DNA from: DASXAI01 sp963798445 | Lineage (GTDB): Bacteria > Actinomycetota > Acidimicrobiia > Acidimicrobiales > Ilumatobacteraceae | Length of the DNA stretch: 64,000 nt | Assembly (NCBI GenBank): GCA_963798445.1 | Contig: CAWCTH010000008.1 | Location: 434,001 to 498,000, forward strand | Direction of reading: 5' to 3' | Part shown: piece by piece, positions 48,328 to 56,314 of the stretch | How positions within the stretch are numbered: position 1 is the stretch's first letter | Layout of the letters: every line of letters starts with the position of its first letter | Made by a program: the position numbers and the translations under genes | Notes under the pieces: generated by a model | What the model was told of the DNA's origin: nothing | The model's database searches: none | What the model saw: the letters and a program-made list of their open reading frames with translations, nothing else

Positions 48328-49473
48328 ATGCTCCCGTCGTCTGATCAGGTCGTTGACGCGCTGCGTCCGGTGCAGGACCCGGAACTGCACCGCTCGATCG
48401 TCGACCTCGGGATGGTCCGCGAGATCGCCGTCAGCCCCGACGGCCGCGTCGGCGTCACCATTGCCCTCACGGTGGCCGGCTGCCCCCTGCGCCAGGAGAT
48501 CCAGTCGCGTGTCACCGCCGCCGTCACCGCCCTCGACGGCGTCCGTGACGTCGTTCTCAACTTCACCGTGATGACCGACGAGGAGCTCTCGGCGCTGCGC
48601 CAGAGCCTCCACGGCAACCCGTCGGCCACGGCCGGCCAGAGTCCGGCCCACGGTCACGCCGAGGGTCGCAAGATCCCCTTCGCCGAGGCCGGCTCGCGGA
48701 CCCGCCCGCTTCTGATCAGCTCGGGCAAGGGCGGCGTGGGCAAGTCCAGCGTCACCACCAACCTGGCCGTGGCGCTGGCCCAGCGGGGTCACTCGGTGGG
48801 CGTGCTCGACGCCGACGTCTACGGGTTCTCCATCCCCCGCATGCTGGGTGCCGACCGTGACCCGGTCGTGCTCGACGACATGCTGCTGCCCCCCGAGGCC
48901 TGGGGTGTGCGGTGCATCTCGATGGCCTACTTCGTGCCCGACGGCCAGGCCGTGATCTGGCGGGGGCCCATGCTGCACAAGGCCCTCGAGCAGTTCCTCA
49001 CCGACGTCTACTGGGACGAGCCCGACTTCCTGCTCGTCGACATGCCGCCCGGCACCGGCGACATCGCCATCTCGCTGAGCCAGTACCTGCCACGCGCCGA
49101 GGTGTACGTGGTCACCACGCCCCAGGCGGCAGCCCAGCAGGTAGCCCGCCTCTCGGCCGCCATGGCCGAGAAGGTGCACATGGAAGTGAAGGGCGTCATC
49201 GAGAACATGTCGTGGTTCACCGGCGACGACGGCACCCGCTACGAGCTGTTCGGCAGCGGTGGCGGTCAGGAACTGGCCGACGAGATCGGCGTGCCCCTGC
49301 TGGCCAAGATCCCGCTGGTGCCTACGTTGCGCATCGGTGGCGACGAAGGCAAGCCGATCGCTGCGGTCGAGCCCGACAGCGAGGCCGGCCGCATCTTCAC
49401 GGCGCTGGCCGAGCACGTGGCGGTGGCGCTGAAGCCCAAGAAGGTGTTCCGGCCCGAGCTCACCATCCGCTGA
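48328..49473 (+). CDS. mrp: Mrp/ApbC Fe-S cluster carrier ATPase
   Basis: A 381-residue protein. An N-terminal MIP18/DUF59 domain (about 1-90, with VAGCPLRQEIQ) is linked to a deviant Walker A ATPase, LLISSGKGGVGKSSVTTNLA (about 133-141). MPPGTGDIAISLSQYLP and NMSWFTGDDGTRYELFGSGG follow. The CPxC motif that binds the bridging cluster in many ApbC proteins is absent at the usual place, as in many actinobacterial Mrp. GGAGG lies 11 bases before the ATG. It is intact and divergent from the SufR-like gene, and it delivers Fe-S clusters. Confidence 0.88.
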   Translation: MLPSSDQVVDALRPVQDPELHRSIVDLGMVREIAVSPDGRVGVTIALTVAGCPLRQEIQSRVTAAVTALDGVRDVVLNFTVMTDEELSALRQSLHGNPSATAGQSPAHGHAEGRKIPFAEAGSRTRPLLISSGKGGVGKSSVTTNLAVALAQRGHSVGVLDADVYGFSIPRMLGADRDPVVLDDMLLPPEAWGVRCISMAYFVPDGQAVIWRGPMLHKALEQFLTDVYWDEPDFLLVDMPPGTGDIAISLSQYLPRAEVYVVTTPQAAAQQVARLSAAMAEKVHMEVKGVIENMSWFTGDDGTRYELFGSGGGQELADEIGVPLLAKIPLVPTLRIGGDEGKPIAAVEPDSEAGRIFTALAEHVAVALKPKKVFRPELTIR

Positions 49474-49522
49474 GGCGGAGGAAGGCGAGGCCGACGCTGA
49501 AGGTCGAGGCCGCGCCGCCGTC

Positions 49523-50164
49523 CTAGTTCCAGGGCCACCAGGGCGGCCACGGGCTGGGCGGTGATTGCGGATCCTCTGTCGGTGCCGCCGTCGTCGTGGT
49601 GGTCGGCGCGGGAGCGGGCGGCTGGGTGGTGGGCGGTTCCGTCGGCGGCGGCGGCGTGGTCGGTGGTGCAGTGGGCGGGGCCGTCGGCCGCGGCGGCGGC
49701 TGGGTGGTGGCCGGCTGCGTCACAGGAGGCGGTGTCGGGGCCACGGTGACCGGCGGCGGCGGATCGGTGGCCGGTGGCTCGGTGACCTCGGGTTCGGTGA
49801 CCTCGGGTTCGGTGCTGATCGGCTGCTGGCGAGGGACCGTCCGCTTGGTCGTGGACGACACCTCGGGGGCGGTCGTGTCCTCGGGCGGCGGCGCCTCCGT
49901 GGGTGGCGCCTCGGTCGCCGGGGCGGCCGTGGTGGTCGCGTCACTGGTAGCGGTCGTGGCCGTGGCCGGGCGGGCTGACGTCGTCGTCGGGCGGGGGAAC
50001 CCCGTCGTGGACGTGGCCACGGTGGACGTCGGGCCGGGGATGAGCGGCTCCGGCCCGGGGCTGCCCGAGGACGGCCCGCCCCACACGAAGGCCAGCGTCA
50101 GCAGAGCCGCCACCTCAACGCCGATGACGATACGTGCGACGGTGCGCCCAGACGGCCGCTGCAT
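49523..50164 (-). CDS. Membrane-anchored Pro/Thr-rich protein
   Basis: A 213-residue protein with one N-terminal helix (VARIVIGVEVAALLTLAFVW) followed by about 170 residues of Pro, Thr, Ala and Glu repeats, including EPEVTEPEVTEPPATDPPPP, and a short aromatic end, SPWPPWWPWN. It is probably a cell-wall-spanning stalk; low complexity prevents family assignment. The ATG at 50164 is chosen because the helix then begins near residue 7; a longer frame starts at 50200. It is convergent with mrp. Confidence 0.62.
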   Translation of the reverse strand: MQRPSGRTVARIVIGVEVAALLTLAFVWGGPSSGSPGPEPLIPGPTSTVATSTTGFPRPTTTSARPATATTATSDATTTAAPATEAPPTEAPPPEDTTAPEVSSTTKRTVPRQQPISTEPEVTEPEVTEPPATDPPPPVTVAPTPPPVTQPATTQPPPRPTAPPTAPPTTPPPPTEPPTTQPPAPAPTTTTTAAPTEDPQSPPSPWPPWWPWN

Positions 50165-50242
50165 CGCCCCGACCGTAGCCGGTCGGTGAACCCCGTCCAT
50201 GGGCCTCTAGGATCAAAAGCCGACGAAGTGAAGGAGTGGTTC

Positions 50243-50476
50243 GTGGACGTTCGCATCGGTGTCATACAGGCGCCCCGGGAGCTCACGCTGGAGCTTGCTG
50301 ACGACACTGATCGTGACGCCCTTCGGGCGCAGATCGATGCCGCCATCGCCCAGGGTGATCAAGCGCTCTGGCTGACCGACCGGCGCGGCCGCCAGATCGG
50401 TGTGCCGATCGCCAAGCTGGCCTACGTCGAGGTCGGTCCGAACGACGGCGACCGGCGGATCGGCTTCGGCTCCTGA
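50243..50476 (+). CDS. DUF3107 protein
   Basis: A 77-residue protein beginning VDVRIGVIQAPRELTLELAD and ending AKLAYVEVGPNDGDRRIGFG, the conserved two halves of DUF3107 (ATP-binding-protein-associated, found throughout actinobacteria). AAGGAG six bases upstream fixes the GTG at 50243. It directly precedes the ArsA-like pair with a one-base gap, so co-translation is likely. The function is unknown. Confidence 0.82.
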   Translation: MDVRIGVIQAPRELTLELADDTDRDALRAQIDAAIAQGDQALWLTDRRGRQIGVPIAKLAYVEVGPNDGDRRIGFGS

Positions 50477-50477
50477 G

Positions 50478-51425
50478 TTGACCCGGCCGCTCCTCGAGCG
50501 CCGGTTGGTGTTCGTCACCGGGAAGGGTGGCGTCGGGAAGACGACCATCGCCGCCGCCCTAGCGTTGCTGGCGGCGCGCGCCGGGCGCCGGACGCTGGTC
50601 TGCGAGGTCGACGCCAAGGGCACGCTGGCCGCCGCCTACGAGAGCGGCCCGCTGACCTTCGCACCTCGACAGGTGGCCGACCGGCTTCAGGCCATGGCCA
50701 TGAACACCGAGGACTCGCTGCGCGAATACCTTTCGCTCCAGCTCCGGGTGCCGCTCCTGGCCCGCGTCCGGCCCCTGGCCCGCAGCCTCGACTTCGTGGC
50801 CACGGCGGCGCCGGGGGTCAAGGAGATCCTCACCATCGGCAAGTTCTGCTACGAGGTGCGGGAGAACCACTTCGACCTCGTGGTCGTCGACGCCGTGGCC
50901 ACCGGACACATCCTGGGGCAGCTCGCCGCACCGCAGGCCATCCAGGAACTGGTGCAGGTGGGCATGGTGCGCGAGCAGACCCGCTGGATGCTGGAGATCC
51001 TGGACGACGCCGACCTGACCGGCCTGGTGATCGTCACGACACCAGAGGAGATGCCCGTCGCCGAGACCATCGAGCTGGCCGGGAAGCTGCCCGAGTCGAC
51101 CAACGTGGACCTGGCCGCCATCGTGGTGAACCGAGTGCTGCCGGAGCTGTTCGGCCGGGCCGAGGAAGAGGTGTTCGATCGCCTCCGCGGGCCCGAGCCG
51201 GCGGCCATCCTCGAGCGGCGCGCCGGTGCCGGTGCGACCAAGGTGCTCGATGCCGCCGAACTGGCGGTGTCGTTGCGCCGGCGCCGGGCCGAGCACCTCG
51301 AATCGCTCCGCGACGCGCTGCCGCGCTCGCTGCCCATGCTGTTCGTGCCCGAGCTGTTCGCCCGTACGTCCGGCCTGCGAGCCACGTCCCAGGTGGCTGA
51401 GGCGCTGGCCGATGAACTGGGATGA
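50478..51425 (+). CDS. ArsA/Get3-like ATPase, first of a pair
   Basis: A 315-residue SIMIBI ATPase with P-loop VFVTGKGGVGKTTIAAALAL and switch regions VCEVDAKGTLAAAY and LVVVDAVATGHILGQLAAP. The usual start codons are absent near the domain; the TTG at 50478, right after the DUF3107 stop, gives the family start LTRPLLERRLVFVTG. Mycobacteria encode a comparable adjacent pair (Rv3679-Rv3680) thought to work as a heterodimer. No arsenic genes are nearby, so arsenite transport is unlikely. It is intact. Confidence 0.82.
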   Translation: MTRPLLERRLVFVTGKGGVGKTTIAAALALLAARAGRRTLVCEVDAKGTLAAAYESGPLTFAPRQVADRLQAMAMNTEDSLREYLSLQLRVPLLARVRPLARSLDFVATAAPGVKEILTIGKFCYEVRENHFDLVVVDAVATGHILGQLAAPQAIQELVQVGMVREQTRWMLEILDDADLTGLVIVTTPEEMPVAETIELAGKLPESTNVDLAAIVVNRVLPELFGRAEEEVFDRLRGPEPAAILERRAGAGATKVLDAAELAVSLRRRRAEHLESLRDALPRSLPMLFVPELFARTSGLRATSQVAEALADELG

Positions 51426-51449
51426 GGGTGCTCGGATGACGGTGCTCGG

Positions 51450-52613
51450 ATGACGGAACGCAGCGGCAGCACGCTCGAGCACCTCCTGGCGGCCAAGGAG
51501 ATCGCCATCGCCTGCGGCTCCGGCGGCGTCGGCAAGACCAGCGTGGCGGCGGCCATGGGCACCATGGCGGCGGCCCACCTCGGGGGCAGGGTGCTGGTGC
51601 TCACCGTCGACCCGGCCCGCCGGTTGGCCAGCGCCCTCGGCCTGGCGGCGCTGGGGAACGTGGAGACGCAGATACCGCCGGCGGCGTTCGCCGAGACCGG
51701 CCTGCGGCCGCGTGGCGAGCTGTGGGTGGCCATGCTCGACACCAAGCAGAGCTGGGACGACCTCGTGCGCCGCCACGCACCCGACGAGCGCACCCGCGAC
51801 ACCATCCTGGCCAACCCGCTCTACACGAACATCACGGCCAAGTTCGCCCAGAGCCACGACTACATCGCCATGGAGCGGCTGTTCGAGATCCACGCGTCGG
51901 GTCGCTACGACCTGCTGGTCGTCGACACCCCGCCGACCCGCAACGCGCTCGACTTCCTGGACGCGCCGGCCCGCATGGCCGAGTTCTTCAGCAGCCGGCT
52001 CCTGCGCTGGCTCACCGTGCCCTACCGCAGCCGGTTCGTCACGATGGCGTCGCGGCCCTTCTACACCGTGGCCGACCGCATCCTGGGCACGAAGTTCCTG
52101 GAGGACATCGCCGAGTTCTTCAGCCTCTTCCAGACGATGGAGCGCGGGTTCGTGTCACGGGCCAACGAGGTGAGCCGGGTCCTGGCCGACCGCCGCACCA
52201 CCTTCGCCGTGATCACCACCCTCGAAGCGTCACCGTTGCACGAGGCCGAGTTCTTCATGGAGGCACTGCGGGCGCGCAAGTTGCAGCTCGGGGCCCTGGT
52301 GCTGAACAAGGTGCTGCCCGCCTACCTGCTCGACCCGAGCGCGTCCGCCGCCGCCGAGGCCCTGCGGCTGTCGGCCTCCGGGCTTGGCGCCGAGCTCGCC
52401 TCGCTGGTGGCTGCGCCTGACGCCCGGGTGGCGGGCGTGCTGTCGGAGGTGGCGTCGAGCTTCGCCAACTTCCAGGTGGTGGCCAAGCGTGAGGCAGAAC
52501 AGCGCGCCGAGCTGTCCGTGGCGCCCGAGGTGTTGGCGGCCGTGCCATACCTGGACGAGGACATCCACGATCTGCACGGGCTGGTCCGTCTCGGTGAGCA
52601 GCTCTGGCGCTGA
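51450..52613 (+). CDS. ArsA/Get3-like ATPase, second of a pair
   Basis: A 387-residue paralogue of the preceding gene. Its P-loop is degenerate at the first Lys position: IACGSGGVGKTSVAAAMGTM, with Ser replacing the signature Lys of the deviant Walker A, so it may lack intermolecular catalysis. VLTVDPARRLASALGLAAL and YDLLVVDTPPTRNALDFLDA are switch motifs. A heterodimer in which one subunit is catalytic is plausible. The start ATG lies in a short duplicated stretch (GCTCGGATGACGG) after the first gene. It is intact and followed by the PdtaS-like kinase. Confidence 0.82.
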   Translation: MTERSGSTLEHLLAAKEIAIACGSGGVGKTSVAAAMGTMAAAHLGGRVLVLTVDPARRLASALGLAALGNVETQIPPAAFAETGLRPRGELWVAMLDTKQSWDDLVRRHAPDERTRDTILANPLYTNITAKFAQSHDYIAMERLFEIHASGRYDLLVVDTPPTRNALDFLDAPARMAEFFSSRLLRWLTVPYRSRFVTMASRPFYTVADRILGTKFLEDIAEFFSLFQTMERGFVSRANEVSRVLADRRTTFAVITTLEASPLHEAEFFMEALRARKLQLGALVLNKVLPAYLLDPSASAAAEALRLSASGLGAELASLVAAPDARVAGVLSEVASSFANFQVVAKREAEQRAELSVAPEVLAAVPYLDEDIHDLHGLVRLGEQLWR

Positions 52614-52676
52614 GGCCCCTCGCCGCCGCCGCGCACGGCGGCGGCGCCACGAGCTGATCTGCCATCCTGTCTCGCA

Positions 52677-54170
52677 GTGGCCACCATCGCCGAGCTCGCT
52701 CGCCAGCACACCAGCCTCGATCGAGCCGATGTCGGCCATCTCCAGCGCCTCGTCGGCGAGTGGGGCATGCTGGCCGACTTCTGCTTCGCCGACCTGCTCC
52801 TGTACGTGCTGGACCGTGACGGACGCTGGCTCGTCATCGGCCAGGTCCGCCCGGCCACGGCCCAGACGCACTACATCGCCGACTGGGTGGGCACGAGGGC
52901 CAACGACACCGAACTGGCGCTGCTGAACGCCGCCCTCGACGGTCGGTCCGAGGAGGGCGAGACACAGGTGAGCGGCGTTGACGGCCCGACGCGGATGCTG
53001 GCCATCCCGGTGCGTCACCAAGGACGGGTGATCGCCGTGCTGACCGCGAGAGTGGTCGCCGCGGGTGACCCGCCAGCCCGGTGAGCTGGAGCGCATCTAC
53101 CAGTCGATCTTCCAGCGGTTCGTGGCCATGATCTCCGCCGGTACGTTCCCGTTCCCGGGCGATCGCCAGACCGCCCCCGAGCCTCGCGTCGGCGACGGCG
53201 TCATGGTGCTCGACGCCGACGCCCGGGTCCGGTACGCCTCCCCGAACGCGGTGTCGGCCCTGCACCGCGTCGGGCATCAGCGCCAACGCCATCGGGCTGC
53301 GCCTGGCCGAGCTGGGCTTCGACGACGGACCCGTCCGGGCGGCGTTCGAGCGCCGCGAGCCCGTGCTCGAAGAGGTCGAGCAGACGCCCGAGATCACCCT
53401 GCTGACCCGCTGCATCCCGCATCCTCGGCGGGGCCGAGGTGACCGGCGGCGTGCTGCTCGTTCGTGACGTGTCCGAGCTGCGCCGGCGGGACCGGCTGCT
53501 GGTGTCGAAGGACGCCACCATCCGCGAGATCCACCACCGGGTGAAGAACAACCTGCAGACGATCTCGTCGCTGCTGCGGCTGCAGGGGCGGCGCCTGTCG
53601 TCGCCGGAGGCGAAGGCGGCCATCAGCGAGTCGGTGCGGCGCATCCGCACGATCGCCCTCGTCCACGAGACGCTGTCGCGAGAGGCCGACGACGCCATCG
53701 ACTTCGTCGAGATCGTGCACCCCCTCGCCCGCATGGCCGAGGAGAGCCTGCAGTCGCCGGACCGGCCGGTGCACTTCCGTGTCGACGGTGACGGGGGGAA
53801 GCTGCCCGCCGGCATCGCCACCCCACTGGCCGTGGTGCTGACGGAACTGTTCCAGAACGCCGTCGATCACGCCTTCACGCCGGGCGGCCGGGCCGGCTCC
53901 GTCGTGGTGCTGCTGGCCAACGACACCACCACCCTGTCGGTGTCGGTGGTCGACGATGGCACGGGCCTGCCCGCCGGGTTCTCACTCGATACCGCCACCG
54001 GCCTGGGGCTCTCCATCGTGCGCACGCTCGTGACCACCGAGCTGGGCGGCACCATCGAGGTGCGGCCGGCCCACCACGACGACCTCACCGCGGCCGGGCT
54101 GGCGCCGGTCGGCGACGGTCGGGGGACGGTGGTGGCGCTGCGGATCCCGGTGACGATGGACGGCCGCTAG
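52677..54170 (+). CDS. pdtaS: PdtaS-like sensor histidine kinase, frameshifted
   Basis: Three stretches in different frames join: ATIAELARQHTSLDRADVGH begins a GAF-like sensor, ELERIYQSIFQRFVAMISAG follows after a shift near 53050-53070, and a PAS-like part (GDGVMVLDADARVRYASPNA) is cut at about 53260. After 53439 the HisKA_2/HATPase kinase is intact: REIHHRVKNNLQTISSLLRL holds the phosphorylated His, and SVVDDGTGLPAG and LGLSIVRTLVTTELGGTI form the ATP site. This is the PdtaS architecture, and, as in mycobacteria, a whiB1-like gene lies next to it. Kinases of this type signal to an ANTAR antiterminator, not seen here. Confidence 0.8.
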
Positions 54171-54224
54171 GCCGCCACGAGCATCCGCTGGCCGTGCTGC
54201 GGCTGCGGCGATGCCCGGCGCCGT

Positions 54225-54524
54225 TCAGGCCGTGGCGGCCGACTTCTGCCGAGCCACGTAGGCCCGCCGAAGCTTCCGGCGGTCCTCCTCCGTGGTGCCA
54301 CCCCAGATGCCCGAGTCTTGATTCGTGGCCAGCGCGAACTGGAGGCATGCGGCTTGCACCGGACACTGCTCACAGACAGCTTGGGCCTGGTCGATCTGCA
54401 CGAGCGCCTGGCCCGTGGTGCCGACCGGGAAAAAGAGATCGGGACTGGTGTCTCGGCAAGCTGCGTCTTTACGCCACCGATAGTCGGCGGTGGAGAGTGC
54501 CAAGCTGGTCGCAAGTGCAGACAC
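54225..54524 (-). CDS. whiB1: WhiB-family Fe-S transcription factor (WhiB1-like)
   Basis: A 99-residue protein with four Cys at about 23, 51, 54 and 60 (AACRDTSP, VCEQCPVQAAC) that hold a 4Fe-4S cluster, the GIWGGTTEEDRRKLRR turn and a basic AT-hook-like tail. WhiB1 binds the primary sigma factor and senses nitric oxide. GTG at 54524 follows AGGAG at the right distance. Adjacency to a PdtaS-like gene, tail to tail, and a CRP-type site immediately upstream match the mycobacterial whiB1 locus. It is intact. Confidence 0.85.
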   Translation of the reverse strand: MSALATSLALSTADYRWRKDAACRDTSPDLFFPVGTTGQALVQIDQAQAVCEQCPVQAACLQFALATNQDSGIWGGTTEEDRRKLRRAYVARQKSAATA

Positions 54525-54540
54525 GAGAACGCTCCTGAAA

Positions 54541-54556
54541 TGTGACGACGTTCACA
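54541..54556 (-). promoter_or_regulatory. Perfect CRP-type operator upstream of whiB
   Basis: TGTGA-CGACGT-TCACA (plus strand) matches the TGTGA-N6-TCACA consensus of CRP/FNR-family regulators exactly. It lies 17-32 bases before the whiB start codon, next to the ribosome site. Mycobacterial whiB1 is known to be controlled by CRP; the position here suggests repression or a start site further upstream. Confidence 0.65.
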
Positions 54557-54697
54557 TGTCCAAGGTCGAGACAACAATTCCGGCGAAGAAATTCAGTTGC
54601 ACACGACAGGGACCTATTGAACGTACGTCACCGTTGACGTGCTGACAAGGGGCGATTTGACAGCACCTCGCAACCTCGGCGTAACGCAGCACGCACC

Positions 54698-55083
54698 GTG
54701 ACGACTGTCATCGCTCACCGTGGGCTTGCCGGCGGGTGAGAAGAACACCCTCGCCGCCTTCCGGCTGGCGCGGGTGCTGGGCGCCGAGTGGGTCGAGCTC
54801 GACGTCGCGCCGCACGGCCGACGGCGTGCTCGGTGTGCACCATGACGCCTCGTTGCCCGATGGCAGAGCGCTGGCTGACGCGGCCGCCGCCTCGCTGCCG
54901 CCTCGCGTGCCGCGAGATCAAGAACGATCCCGACGAGCCGGGCTACGACGCCGACGGCGATCTGGCGGCGGTGACAGATGTCGTTCAGCGGCGCGCCGAG
55001 CCGGTCGTCATCTCCAGCCTCTCCAAGCCTCGATCTGGCCACGGTGGCATCGCCCGTCGCGCCCTGGACGCGTCACGGGCCTA
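54698..55083 (+). pseudogene. Glycerophosphodiester phosphodiesterase, truncated
   Basis: VTTVIAHRGL, then (after one extra G at about 54720-54723) PAGEKNTLAAFRLARVLGAE, WVELDV, and in another frame VHHDASLPDGRALADAAAAS, give the first half of a GDPD with its catalytic His pair and Glu. REIKNDPDEPGYDADGDLAA and EPVVISS follow. The TIM barrel then stops at about 55083 and the remaining 100 or so residues are missing; GC repeats begin at once. It is probably a dead gene whose 3' half was replaced. Confidence 0.68.
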
Positions 55084-55123
55084 GCCCCGCTGGGGGGGCC
55101 GGCCGAGGCAGTCCGGCATGGCG

Positions 55124-55320
55124 CAGCCCGCGCGCTCGGACGCCCTGGGGCGCGGTCGAGCGCGCAGCCCGCGCGCTCGGACGCCCTGGGGCGCGGTCGA
55201 GCGCGCCAGCCCGCGGCGCTCGGACGCCCTGGGGCGCGGTCGAGCGCGCCGCCCGACATCGCACAGCCCGCGCGCTCGGACGCCCGGGGCGCGGTCGAGC
55301 GCGCAGCCCGCGCGACGCGA
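55124..55320. repeat. Array of about 41-bp hairpin repeats
   Basis: Units start at 55124, 55165, 55207 and 55264, with a partial one at 55304. Each begins CAGCCCGCGCGCTCGGACG, has GGGGCGCGGTCGAGCGCG at its end, and can fold into a stem with GCGCGCTCG/CGAGCGCGC arms. The third-to-fourth interval is longer (57 bases) through an insertion. A single diverged core occurs at 34604-34628. It sits between convergent genes. Confidence 0.75.
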
Positions 55321-55333
55321 AGCGCCGCCAAGA

Positions 55334-56263
55334 TTAGGGCACGACGAGGCTGAGGACGTCGGGCTCGTGGCGGAACGACAGGCGGCGGGTGTCGCCCAGG
55401 TAGTCGCCGTCGACCTGGTACGGGAACGGCACCTCCGCCGACACCTCGACGCCGCTCAGATCCGTGTGCACGTCGATGCGGCGGTTCGGGCGCACCGGCG
55501 TGCCCCGCAGCGCCCGCCCGATGGACCCCAGCATCGTGCGGGCCTGCAGCGTCCGGAAGGTGACCGTGACCAAGCCCCGATCGAGATCGGCGGCCGGCGC
55601 CAACGAGAGGGCCCGGTTGCCGAGGTACGTGTACGGATCGCAGTTGAGCACGACGGTGAAGAACCCGTCGGCCAGCTCCGTGCCCTCGGGGAACGTGAGG
55701 CCGAAGTGCGGGTGATGGCGGTCGTAGCCCCGTAGCCACGTCGTGAGACCGGCCCAGACGAACAGCGGGTGACCGGCCCACCGCTTCAGTGTGGCGTGGC
55801 CCTCCACCCGGCCGACGACGGCGGCGTCGAAGCCGATGCCGGTGTGGAAGCAGAAGTAGCGCCGGTTGACCGAGCCCAGCCCGACGCGACGGGTGCTCTC
55901 ACGCTTGATGGCGTCGGCCATCACGTCGGCCGCCGGCACCGGGTCGTTGGGCACGCCGAGGATGCGGGCGAAGACGTTGGTGGAGCCCCCCGGGAGCACG
56001 GCGAGCGCCGCCGCGGAGCCGGCGATCCCGTTCACCGCCTCGTTCACCGTGCCGTCGCCGCCGAACGCCGCCACCACGTCCACGCCGCGCGACGCGGCGT
56101 CCTGGGCGAACCGGATGGCGTGGCCCCGGCGGTTCGTCTCCACGGTGGTGACGTCGGCGACGGCGCCGAGGGTCTGCTGCACCAGGACGGTGTTGCGGGC
56201 CGTGACTGATGATGCGAACGAATTCACGATCAACAGGAGCCGCAAGGCTGCCGACGGTACCAC
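55334..56263 (-). CDS. Diacylglycerol/lipid kinase family protein
   Basis: A 309-residue LCB5/DAGK-catalytic-domain protein: LRLLLIVNSFASSVTARNTV, the nucleotide-binding VVAAFGGDGTVNEAVNGIAG and LAVLPGGSTNVFARILGVPN, and the C-terminal VEVSAEVPFPYQVDGDYLGD. It phosphorylates diacylglycerol or a related lipid. The GTG at 56263 is the first start that keeps the domain; a much longer frame upstream overlaps etfB antisense. It is intact and divergent from etfB, 51 bases away. Confidence 0.82.
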   Translation of the reverse strand: MVPSAALRLLLIVNSFASSVTARNTVLVQQTLGAVADVTTVETNRRGHAIRFAQDAASRGVDVVAAFGGDGTVNEAVNGIAGSAAALAVLPGGSTNVFARILGVPNDPVPAADVMADAIKRESTRRVGLGSVNRRYFCFHTGIGFDAAVVGRVEGHATLKRWAGHPLFVWAGLTTWLRGYDRHHPHFGLTFPEGTELADGFFTVVLNCDPYTYLGNRALSLAPAADLDRGLVTVTFRTLQARTMLGSIGRALRGTPVRPNRRIDVHTDLSGVEVSAEVPFPYQVDGDYLGDTRRLSFRHEPDVLSLVVP

Positions 56264-56314
56264 CAGCCCTCGGCCATTTCGGTGGGGCTTCCCGGTCCGA
56301 CAGAATGGTCGGCC

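Noticed and set aside
49523..50189. Plus-strand Gly/Val-rich frame opposite the Pro/Thr-rich protein
   Set aside because: Glycine-valine runs are the complement of proline-threonine codons; the minus frame has a membrane helix and is the better gene.
50478..52613. Arsenite-pump interpretation of the ArsA-like pair
   Set aside because: No arsB, arsR, arsC or arsD-like gene nearby; the context is DUF3107, PdtaS and WhiB as in housekeeping actinobacterial loci.
55124..55320. CRISPR array
   Set aside because: Units are contiguous at 40-42 bases with no unique spacers, and no cas gene is nearby; it is a tandem hairpin repeat.
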